Of a stretch of DNA of 64,000 nt, positions 24,001-35,200 are shown piece after piece; position 1 is the stretch's first letter, and each line of letters opens with the position of its first letter. The position numbers and the translations under genes were made by a program. The notes beneath the pieces were generated by a model, which made no database searches, was not told where the DNA came from, and was given only the letters and a program-made list of their open reading frames with translations. Source of the stretch: Lingula anatina (Eukaryota > Brachiopoda > Lingulata > Lingulida > Lingulidae). The stretch is from NCBI RefSeq assembly GCF_001039355.2, contig NW_019775425.1:526787-590786 (forward strand), given 5' to 3'.

Positions 24001-24902
24001 CAAAATTGATCGGTTTCTTTCCTAAAGCTATGATTTACTTATAAACTTTTTAAAAATTAATTCTTTAAGAGAGTCGTTTGTTTACAATATCACATGATCA
24101 TCAACTGTTATCAATCATCAACAGTAGAATCAGCACATTTCAAACTGGAATACTAAGATCAAGACTATAAAGCTGGTGCCTGAACAGACACAAATACAAT
24201 TTTAACGCGAAATGTATTTTTACAATGTGCAACAGATGACACAGTTTTGTCAGGATGTGGATATTTTTAGCAACTAGAGCTTGAAACCCTGGGTGAATTG
24301 AGACCTTACATGCAGTAAGAGGACCCAGCATGTAGGACACAAAACTGAGGCAATGGGGGGGGGAGGGCATGACGACCAATTTTTCCATTAAAACCCGACA
24401 CAAAATCCCACCATATTTCGATCAGCAGAGAAAAGAAATGTGGAGTTATGGTCTCAAAGCCAAAACTTTAAAATTTTAAAACAGCATTATCCCCCGCTAA
24501 CATTTCTCCGACTGTTAAATTGGAGACAAATCTGTAACAGGAAGTGCCCTGGATGTTTACAGTCACCTGGCGCCCTCTATGAAAGCTTTGTCTACTTACT
24601 ATTACTTGGTATTTGTGGTCTTTTCTGTGGATTCCAACCTCAGCGCCGCAAGAAAAGCACTGTAAATTACAAGAGAGAATGAACATTATAATACATGGGT
24701 AGGAATATACTTGGTTGTGGAGTACATGTCGTACATCATTACACTATTAAACTGCCGTTCTTCAACCGGCATTTTAGTTATGCTTCAGACATGACGTCAC
24801 CACACTTGCCTGCAGACAAAGGTCAAAATCATCGCACTCCGCACAGCGTACTCGGACGTCCAAAATGTTTGTCTGGCAGTAATTGCAATGATACTGCGCC
24901 AT
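18051..24902 (-). CDS. TADA2B: Transcriptional adapter 2-beta (ADA2b, SAGA histone acetyltransferase module), 15 exons
   Basis: Exons 5' to 3': 24810-24902, 24600-24659, 23831-23934, 23105-23145, 22888-22938, 22445-22605, 22149-22221, 20881-21123, 20391-20462, 20141-20205, 19844-19893, 19615-19658, 19249-19328, 18401-18463, 18051-18191. All phases join, giving 446 residues (human about 420). The ZZ zinc finger (residues 1-50) has CxxC pairs (HCNYC, RCAEC, CFSCG) and a terminal HRKDH. A SANT/Myb-like segment (TAVNESVLLDGVEHFGFGNW) follows. The GPLSPSLTTPLP and LGYMPLRDDFE blocks are diagnostic for TADA2B over TADA2A. A basic MYRERLKERMRRKRIA region leads to a C-terminal SWIRM-like domain (VMPGYELLTEREMK to the last exon). 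ADA2b holds GCN5/PCAF and ADA3 in SAGA to acetylate H3 in the nucleus. Introns 1 and 10 need GC donors. A TIR element sits in intron 7. Confidence 0.93.
21273..21954. mobile_element. TA-flanked TIR element in TADA2B intron 7
   Basis: Ends are TAAGGATATTGTTACCCTT at 21273 and AAGGGTGACAATATCCTTA ending at 21954. It matches 6221-6881 in opposite orientation over nearly its full length. Contains GAGGTGAGATAGCAATC, shared with 1453-2046 and, in altered form, with 63375-63560. Non-coding. Confidence 0.8.
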
Positions 24903-25100
24903 CCTTGAACAATCGGATAACCCGTCTTTTCCACTGTGCTTTTCTGAATGTCTGTATTTCCAGCGTTATTTGTAATATAATGCGGACTCCCTCAGCGGTC
25001 CGCCATCTTTTTGTTCTATTCCAAGCCGTCACGTGGTCTACCATTACCCATTGTGCATTGCGGGCACGTGGCAGATGTTGCTGAACGTACTGCAAAGGAA
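24903..25100 (-). promoter_or_regulatory. Probable TADA2B 5' UTR/promoter with YY1-type motif
   Basis: Immediately upstream of the TADA2B ATG the DNA is locally CpG-richer than its surroundings. On the minus strand it has AAGATGGCGG (25000-25009), an exact match to the YY1 core found near starts of housekeeping genes. CACGTG boxes occur near 25030 and 25064. A palindromic TGACGTCA (CRE) lies inside intron 1 at 24792-24799. Binding is inferred from motif only. Confidence 0.5.
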
Positions 25101-25833
25101 TCCTAAAATAGACCTAGTAGCCCAAACACCAGCGTTTACAACAAAGCTCAACGTTCACAATAGCGGTTGGGACAAAGCGAATAATGTTTAAACTTATTAT
25201 AATTCTATTCTCAATAAATTAGAAAAACAGACGTATCTGTATTCTTCAACATTGTTTTACCGTCGAAATCGTGTCTAGTAGGCCTACTTATAGCCTACCT
25301 GTAGGCCTACTTGTTTACAAGTTGAAGAGGGTCAAAACTTAGCCTAATGTTTGCATTTAAAACCGAATTTTTTTATTTGTGTCAGAGGGCGTGGTCGTTG
25401 ATTATAAATAAATGCGGTCTCCTAATCCAAAGATGGACCAATTACAGAAAGTCGGGCAAGTTGACCTATAATTAAGTTATAGGCCTACCGGCTGATAGGC
25501 TATTAATTTATTGAAGCCCACATCAATACTCCCCGCTGGTAAAAATGCCATAAATGAAACATAATTTTTAAAATCTTAGTGTAAATACCGGGTCCCTAAA
25601 ATTACTTTTTCCCTAATTTAAGGTGTTGTGGGTGAGTGAGGATGAGATAGGCCTATAGGTAACGATAACGGGAACACCAAAAAAATGACCCCCCTCCCCC
25701 ATGGTATCATAAGCCAAGGAAGTAAATAACTGTGCATAGGCCAAACTATGCGTAAGGCCTACCCTAGGCCTTAATTTAGAATTAAATGTTAGTCCAAGAC
25801 AAGAAAGCCTCAAATGTTCTTGTTGACGCGCCT

Positions 25834-25972
25834 CTTGCAAGCTAGCACGAAAATTCATGTGTTAGCACTCCTATTGACGATTCTGATATGTACTGTCTGG
25901 TCTAACACAGACAGTACATATCAGAATCGTCAATAGGAGTGCTAACACATGAATTTTCGTGCTACTTGCAAG
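25834..25972. repeat. Long perfect inverted repeat (57-bp arms, 8-bp loop)
   Basis: Left arm 25843-25899 and right arm 25908-25964 are exact reverse complements; the loop is GTCTAACA (25900-25907). After a 1-nt bulge at 25842 the pairing extends 8 bp more on each side through CTTGCAAG. As RNA or single-stranded DNA this is a very stable hairpin. No terminal transposon motif or gene is visible in it. Confidence 0.95.
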
Positions 25973-26536
25973 CATGTTTATCTGACATGAACTGACGCCA
26001 CCCCTCATCACAGATGTACGGACACAACTGAAATATGCTCGTGCAATGTGGGGCAGCTGCGAAAGTCAAATAATTTCGTCTGCTTTCGGTGCTTTGGGAT
26101 AGTTGGGTCTTTTTTTTTTATGAAATCGCAAACAAATAGCAGTAGGAAAAAAAAACGGAATTTAAAATGTCTCACGTAAAGCGTTTTTTATTTCCTTATG
26201 TAGGCCCCAATTACTTGAACTTAGCGCATGAATGGCTATTTTCCGTATTTTGCATGCAGTTTGCAAAAATTCATTTCTTTTCCACATCTCTACCAACCTG
26301 TGCTTATCCAAAAGTAAAAATGCATTGTGCGATCGTTGTTGTTGCTCACTAACGCTCAAATTACTACTCATAGCACAAACTTAGATTTTTCCACCCCGTG
26401 TTTCAGAGGGCATTGGAAATTCATTTTTAATGCTGACAGTAGAGGGGTGCTTCCAGCGTCCTCTATCTGACGCTCGTGGTCTGGGTTCACCGTTCCATGA
26501 TTCATAATTATCAAAAGCGAACAATACTTCATTTAC

Positions 26537-26877
26537 TTAAAGGGATAACAACTGTTCATTTTGGCCAAAAAATGGATTTTCCTGGGGTAAAGGACAATTT
26601 TCCACACTTACCAATGGTTTATGGATCCATTCCCACATTCAAAGTTAGTCTCTTTTTTTTGTCAAAAAGTTTGGTTTTCTGTAATATTCTCTTAAGAGAT
26701 TCTTACAGTGTAGCCATCCATGGAGGTCACATGATGTGATGGCAAGCACAAATTCCAGAATAATTGTGTTAACCACCATTTTTGGTGGTAAAATGGAATT
26801 AATTATATTTCTATGAGCTGTTTACAATGCATTTATTGTGAATTATGGATAACTCATGAACAGTTGTTATCCTTTAA
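26537..26877. mobile_element. MITE-like element, TTAAAGGGATAAC inverted ends
   Basis: Ends are TTAAAGGGATAAC at 26537 and GTTATCCTTTAA ending at 26877 (one C lost from the CCC). Interior blocks match 9579-9910. About 340 bp, non-coding, upstream of TADA2B. Confidence 0.75.
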
Positions 26878-28918
26878 TGTCAGATTTTTCCATATATTTT
26901 TCAAATAGCATCTCCTTTTATCTTATAGGACAAACTGATTTCGCCTTTGTCACCTTTCAAAAAACAAGAACCAAACAACATCTATTATAATATAACAAAG
27001 CAGCTTAATATTTTAAATTTTAGGCAATTTTATTTAAGGCTTTAAATTGTCACTTTTCCTTGCAAATGCTATTTCACTGGTTTTACTTGTTGCAAGCAAT
27101 TAATAAAAACCTGACAACAAATTAAAAAGCTGTACATATGCAGTACAATTTTATAGATAGGCTAGTTCTCTCCACGCAAGCACAATCACACATGAACCTA
27201 ACCATACAGCTTGCTTCTGATATGATAAGTTAGAGACAACTTAAGTTATATATTGCAAAGAAAGTTTAACCACTTAGGAATTAGTTAATTGACAGTATCT
27301 ATCAGCTGATATAATCTGCAAATAATAATAATAATAATAATCTTCAGTCTAAATGAATGCTGGGGTGAATTGGTCAGTTGGAGCCAGACAGACAGGTTTA
27401 GTTCACTAACAACACACCTTAAACTGAATCAAAACTGGTTTGACAAAGTTGATGTGAAAAGTCTACCATCACATACACCTTACAACATCCATAGTCACTG
27501 TCAATGGGATACCTAAGTATGTATAAGCACCAAGACATTTTTTGACTTGTAAGAGATAGCAATTACAATGAGGGGCAAGTGCCCTTAAGCTTTTTTTTAT
27601 TTATCAGCAAAAGTCACTCTGGGATGAAAATATATTAAGTATTACTATATTTTAATGTAACAAAAACTATTCACTTCTTAAATAGTATGACTACACAGTG
27701 TTATATACATTATCACTTTTCTCTCATACATAAAAGAAAACTATTATTTTGTTTGATATCTCACTTCCCTATATCTTTAAATATGCACACTTACAACTTT
27801 TTCACACATGCAAATTTGTTTTTATTTTCATTAAATTGCACAATAAAATAACAGACTTCAAACAGATATGTAAAAAAGAGCAGTTAAATAAATCTAAAAT
27901 TTTACTGGTACCTCTCATTCTGGATTCTAAGAGATGCACCAATATAGTCATATATAAACTTTTTTGTCATGGTTGTTTTCAAAGCTAACAAGTAGTTTGC
28001 CAATATTACAAATGTCTTTTTTTCATTTAACACATTAATATCACTCTACTGAAATGTAATGCAATAACTACCCTCTGCAGGGATGAGACCAGTCCTCACT
28101 GAAAAAGCAGGAAAATTGGCCAGGTGTCCAGGGTACAAAATTCACAAGAATGACCCAAATGGCCCTGAAAAAGTCAGAATTCCAACAAAAGTCCGAAAAA
28201 GTCTCATCAGTGCTCTGGATACAAATTATCTAAACATTTGAAAATTTCAAATGTGGTCTTATTATCACTCATTTTCAGTTTTAACAAATTTATGAATAAG
28301 AACACTTAACCTGAAAATAATGAAAGTGGTCAGATTTAGAATGAAATATCACAATTATGATAAGATGAATTGTTTTCCACATATAACCTAATGAATGATG
28401 TGTAGTATAATTCAACACAAAGCAATGTACTGGTTTTATTTATGATACCATCAAAGGAGACAAATCAACTATCTTTTCAATATTCTTTTTCTTAGATTTA
28501 ATGTTGTATAAATTGATTGATGGGATTCATTCCAACACCACATGACTGTGGATCTAGATGCAGATCTAGTAACATCACTGTATCTATAAATTCAACTTTC
28601 TAAAAACCTTAGATCTGATTCAGGGAATTTGAATGTCTAAGATATAAATTTAACATAATAAATTGAAAAGATAAGACCAAATACATTTTCATTTCCAGCT
28701 AAGTATTTCTAGATAAAAACTTATGTCAATAATTTTTCTGTGACATGTATATTTGAACAGGAAATAATCTCTCTTATAAATGTTGACAAAAAAAAAAAAA
28801 TAAAAAATAAAATAAAAAAAAACAATTCATTAGATTCAGCAAGTTTGAAAAAAAAAATTAAATGACATTGCTGAAATAAGCAAATCTCACACAGTGCAAT
28901 AAAGAAAAAAAAAACACT

Positions 28919-31368
28919 TCAGTCATCTTCAGCAGCCCTCCACTTATCACTAGCTTCCCTTCTACCATCAGGCACCAGCTGGTTCCTCATCCCACCTAAA
29001 ATGTTGGAAGTGGCCTCAGCTGTAATGATCACCGGTTGCACCACTGTGCCTGGAATCTGGCGCAAGACACCACCTACGGCACCAGTGTAGCCATAGTTGT
29101 CATGTTCCTCTGATGCTGCACGGATTATATTTGTTGCTGTCTCAGTGAAACCCTGGAGTATAGAAAGTACATACTTAACATGTTTGAATTGAATGGGGGA
29201 GTGAACTTCTGAACTAGAAGTATGTTGTGTAGATAGGTGGGTAATGAAATTTTGGCTTTTTATCATATATCAAGACTGCCACATATACTCTAAAGATTGG
29301 ACTTGTTTAAAGAAAACAAAATGTGAATAAATTGTAAATGTTATTGTTATTGTCAGGTTTTCAAAATTTAAAATAAAAAACTCATTTGTGTATCAAGCTA
29401 TGTTTGGCTAAGATAAGACTTATGTTGAGAACCAAAGATCACCTCTTTAAACACCATGGCAGCATTGGACACGCCTTGCCTGAGGTCAGCAGGCTGGAGA
29501 GGTTTGCGTGGACGCAGCACTTGACCCTGGCGTATGCTGGGCACAGGGGACACCATCACATAAGTTAATTCTGCTACATACTGAAAATGTCATGAAAGTT
29601 TTTGGAATTATCAGACTTGACAGACTGGGGTAACCACAAATTATTAACTAGAGTGAGGTTCATAATCAGACTATGTTCTCAGTGCTTACATTGCTCATTG
29701 TGCATTAAATCAATAACCTTCCATCCACTTCAGAGATACTTTTAAATTAAAATTTTTAGTCTGTGCATTCCTACAGGCGTCAGCATATTACATGAGTTGG
29801 TAAATTTAATATCTAAAAGCATGTCTTGTGACTTGCCTGTACAGATTGCACAAGTCTGTTTGTCAAATCTAGAGCTGCCATAGCTGTGGATGTCCCAAAG
29901 GAACTGGCCCCTCGCTGCAGACCACGTACTATCCTGCCATCTTTCTGATACTGCTCATATGGCAGCCAAAACAGGTCCCTAATTCCTTGTACTGAAAATA
30001 TAGAACAAATGTAAAATGGCAACTTAAAAAGAGAGCCCGCATTGACCTAGTCTTGAAATAGGTGCAAATGAGTATAACACAAATAAGAATTTCAGTCAAC
30101 TTTTCGCAATTTTTTATCTCATGGAGTATTTCAGTTACTGCAAAAGATGTTTTAACTAGCTCCAAGTTGATTCAACTTTTCTCAACAGATCTTTTAAGTA
30201 ATGGTGACCTTTTTTTGTAAATAACTCCATATAAACATTTTTCCTTAATATTTCAATACTTTTCCCTAAATGCTAAATGTCAAGTTAATTTTTTTCCTTC
30301 AAATTGAATCACTACTTCAAAACATGTATAGGAGTTTGAAAGATTTTAATTGCCATCTCTTATCATAATAAGCCTCTCTGTATGATCTCCAATTTTGCTG
30401 ATATGCCGAAAGCATTTTTTAACATCTAAAATTTTGAATGTAATACTTATCAATTGACAAATGTGAAAAAATCCTTACTTTTTTTACTTTAAAAATCTTC
30501 ATGTACGACTTACCCAACTGAACCAAAGTATGCATTGGACCAACACCCCCAAGAATGCTAGGCAATTGGTTGGTTTTGATATCCTGCAGCCATTCTTTCA
30601 GGGCATAAGCTGCAACACGTTCTGCACCAAGATGGCTGAAATAACAGTTGAACTGTCAGTAACTTTAATACAAACATTTTAGAGACAGCTTTTGAAATAA
30701 AAAAAAAAAATTTTTTAAATGCAATATTCAGATTAACCATAGTCAAGTGTAAATGGAATTAAAATGTAGACTTACTCATGTCTCAGAAAACTGACATCAA
30801 AACTTGGCATTGTAAAATCAAGCAGCATGAAGTAATCAAGATTCTCAAACATATATCTCATTCACATATTTAAAACTAAGTATTCACTACAGCATCACTT
30901 TGACATATTACATATAATTTGACAATTCAACAGGGACTCAAACAATGTACTTTAACCCATTAATTAAATCGTAAATTATTCATTAATTTAGCATTAAAAT
31001 CATGTGCATCTATCAAAGATGCTTCAATAAATGTATTCTACCCTGCTTTATGATTGAGCCTCTTCAGCTTGAGTTCTGAGCAGTTAAGCTGTGCCAGTCC
31101 GGCCAGCAGTCCAGCCAAGCGGCCATGAGCCATGTCCAGTCTTTTGCCATGGTAGTCTAGCCTTATTGGAACATCAGGGGAGAATATGAAGTTCCTGGAA
31201 ATAAATTGTAACACAGTCCCCTTTCAAATTGTCAAAAGCAAAATTTATAGTTGTAATATTCATTATCCTGAAACTGAAAAAAAAAAAAAAAAAAAAACCC
31301 CATGATAAAAATTAATTTTCTTAACCTAAAATAAAAGATGTCTTTCTGACACTGCTAATGCAAGGCTG

Positions 31369-31422
<54 letters not shown>

Positions 31423-32236
31423 GTTGTACATTATTCACTCAATTCAATTTATGATTTTCTTACTTGAAATAGACAGGCTGACCAGCAGCCCCAGAGGAAG
31501 TCTCCTTCTCTCCTGCTTCCTCCTTCAATTCATCAAACACAACCATTAACTCCTGGGCATCAGAACTGGTCATCTCTTGTGAGTCATCCATAGCCATACC
31601 CATAACAGGCTGCTGACCAGTCTGGCTGGACGCTCCCTTACCAGGGCTGGACATAGGCAGATCTGCTCCAGGAGAAGAAGTAGAGGAATGGCTGCTGGAG
31701 CTGTCTGTGAATCCTGGGGCAGTCTCTGCTGGGCTGGGCTGTATATCACATATTTCGTTGATGTATGTTCTCAGGAAGATCAAGGCATCCTAAAAGAGAA
31801 GAGACAGTCCAAGATGAATAGAAATGCATTCCTCCAATTAAAATCAAATTTACAAATCATTTGAGAATTTCTGGATACAAGGTGAGAAGTTTGTAAACAT
31901 TGTTAACCATTTATACATATAATACATAATACAAGAATTTCTGAACTCCTACTTCCCACAATCGTCCCACCAACCTGATCTATGTTCAGCCTCAAAGGCA
32001 AAAGTGACACTCTCAGTGAACACTCTTTCTGGCTTAGCACAGTCAAATCAGGTCTGATATGCATTGCTTTGAGAAATACCTAAAAAACACAAAATTTAAT
32101 ATGGAACTATCTCCAGCATGTAAGTTGATGCTTAAATACTCTTTATCAATCTTACATAAGAACTAGATTAAAATTATGAATTAAAAACACAAATGGAAGC
32201 TCTTTTCAATAAATAAATAATAATTAATTTTAATAA

Positions 32237-32271
<35 letters not shown>

Positions 32272-35200
32272 ATTTTACCTAAGAAAAGCATCACAAATTT
32301 GATGACCAACTGAAATGAAAGAATATATAAAAGCTGATGATCAACATGTACAAAGCATTAAAATGTTTACCATATTAGCATGTGTCTGTCTTGGTGTTGC
32401 CTCAGATGTGTACTGGTACAGGAACTTATTTATCTGAGAGGATGCCAGTCGGTCCCGTATCTCTACTTGGTTTATGATGAGTATCTGCCGAGATGCTTCT
32501 CTTGTGTTTTCTGGATACACCTCGTGCTGTAAGCGAATCTGGAAGGCAAATATGTCCAGGTGTGTATCATCTAATATCTATTTGTAAACAAAGATGTATA
32601 CATGAGTGAATGAATCTTTTTGAGTATGTGTGAGTTTGTATGCCTATATATCTGTTACTGTGGGTGCATGAGTGAGAGAGAGAGAGAGAGAGATTTACAA
32701 ATACCTTGTTCATCTGTAATTCCATCAGCACTTGGCTATCTCTGCCTGGCCCTCCTTGTGAGTGCCAGTTAGCTTTGCCTGGTTTACCAGCTTTACCTAA
32801 TGATGATGATGAGGAGGAAGACCTGTGAACCTTTTCTCCTGTGAGAGAGAAAGAGAGAGAATACAACCATGTTATTTGTCTGCATTATACTATTTATTTG
32901 TCTGATTAAACAATAAACACATTTGCCAGCTGCATGCACACACACCTTTATCATGGTCTCCAAAGTCCCTGCCCCCATACATGTACCACACCAGAGACAG
33001 TTCTTTGAGAGTGTATCTGTAGACAGCATTTGGGAAGTGGTCAGGGGCCTTCAGTTGGTCAGTCTTGCCCAGTGGTCTGTGGAAGTGGTTGTCCACTATC
33101 TTCAGTGGCTCTGATGTGAAAACCCTGATAGCTGGTTTCCCATCTTTGGGCTAAAAGAAAAGGGGACATGTGAAAAGACTTATTGCTCTATCATGTCAGT
33201 TTATCTTGTACGGAGATGTACTGGACCACCAAGTTGTGACCTTTCTTCACATATTTCAATTTAACAAAAGATCTGCAATTCAAAAGACTTTGCTATGCTT
33301 TTGTACATAAATTTGTAGTTAAACTAGAGGATCAGAGAGGCGATACCGCCTCCTGGTATTGTACCACCAGCTGGAGTAAGAGCATTCGTATGGGAAGGAA
33401 AAAGAAGGGGGAGNATATTATGTGGAATTAATATGGCATAATATTGTAACTATGGTACTCACCTATACTGGATTCCATATCAACTCTAGAACTCTGGGAT
33501 TCCTGCATTGCATCTGCCATCATTGTGTTCATCTTCTCAAGGTGAGACTGACTCAACTGGGACATAGGTTGAAGTTGAGCAGTACTCTGTAAAGAAAATG
33601 TCATGCATGCAGGAGGACATTTTACATTCCACTATTAAATGTGATAGATATAGATACAATTTTATCCAAGTAACATTTACACTCACACATACCTCAAATT
33701 TCCAGGAGTTAAAACTGTTGCAGAAAGAGTGCCTTGAATTACCCATTATAATTCTATCTTTACCTCATTCAAATTGATCATGTGTATACTTTTTCAGCTT
33801 ATTCTATAGATTTCAATTTTGTAACACCTTGATGTAATGCCAAGTCATCAATTCCATATCTTTATTTGCATCCCATAACTGACCGAATGTCCATCAGCTG
33901 CCTCCTCCTCAGCCATATCAGCACTGTCCAGCACCAGATCCCCATCCTCACTGAGGTATGAGATCATCTTCAGCAGTGCCCTGAAGCTGTCTGAACAGCT
34001 ACGAATGTGCAGCTTGTTACAGGAAGCCCTGAGGTCAGTCTTGGGGTACCTCTGGAAGAATGGAGAGACAAATGGAACAGGTGGAAATTCTCTTCTTTTA
34101 AGTTTTTAACACAGCATAATGTATTTTCTAAATATTCAGAATTTCTCCTTTATTAATTTTGTCTTAATTTCTTATTCAGCTGGTACTGGATTGGGGAATA
34201 TGGCTGTGAATATCAACTGAAAATTAAATAAAATATGGATAATTCTTTAATATAAGTTTAACATGTGTAATTATATTTATTGTCTGAACTAAAATTAAGA
34301 CTAAATGGTAAGAAATCCTTACCAAATCTTTTCCAGCAGTTGTGCGTAGAGCCAGCTCAAAGTTTCCAAGGTCCAAGACACAGACATAATCTGGACAGGA
34401 TTAAAGAACACATTAAGAAAGACTTCAGAAACAATTATACACATAAATTCTGTAACATTTCTAGCATGTCAAACACTGAAACTAAAATTTTACCTCTAAT
34501 CTGGTGATTACAATGTAGTTGCTCATGAACACACACACACATACACACACAACAAACAAATAAAAAGAGGACCACTTGTAATGAATATACAATCTTTACT
34601 TCAACAAATCATCATAGTACAAGTCAACTTACTTTTCTTTAGATCAACTCTATTGGCATTGCACTTGTCCGATAAATATAAGGCTGCATCATCAACCAGA
34701 AACCTAACATGTTAAACAGTGTTAAACAATTATCGTCTTATACAAATACTTACTCGTCATCAATGAAAAATACTAACAATTTTGTCATCTTTAATACAAT
34801 TCCTGACCGGTAATTTAATGAAGCATGAACGATATGCTCCTATTTAAAATCAGGAAGATAACACACAGGTTGCTTTGCATCATTCTTCTAAGAATACCAA
34901 ACACTTATCCCAACATTTACCATTTAGGGTTTAAAAAATATTATAGATGTACCTAAGTAAAGACATGCAAGAATCAGCTATAATGTTGCTGGAAACACTG
35001 AAGGATTCAACTGTCACCATGGCACGATATGGCAAGTACAGAGGCCTGAAAAATAACAATGAATTTGGAAACTATAAAGTATACCCCTCGAAAACATTTC
35101 TACTCCTTTGTATCATATAATTATTTCTTAAAAAATGAGCACTACATTTACAAACTATAGAAAAACCTCCACTGAGTTTCCCTTTTTTCTTAAACCTTTA

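Larger units (their letters stand above)
25101..28918. other. Region between TADA2B and ATG2: repeats, hairpin and probable ATG2 3' UTR
   Basis: No exon with homology is recognised on either strand. It contains a long perfect inverted repeat (25834-25972), a TTAAAGGGATA-ended element (26537-26877), a short (AAT)n at about 27317-27342 and A-rich tracts at 28788-28825. The segment below 28918 probably includes the ATG2 3' UTR. A minus-strand AATAAA near 28434 is a possible polyadenylation signal. Confidence 0.5.

Noticed and set aside
24695-25084. 129-residue plus-strand frame
   Set aside because: Overlaps antisense the well-supported first exon and promoter of TADA2B; no independent support.
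33310-33400. GC-rich block (GAGAGGCGATACCGCCTCCTGG) as the missing ATG2 exon or a tRNA-like sequence
   Set aside because: Translation in all minus-strand frames gives no FCIL-type motif and meets a stop; it does not form a tRNA cloverleaf. It is probably a repeat fragment next to the gap.
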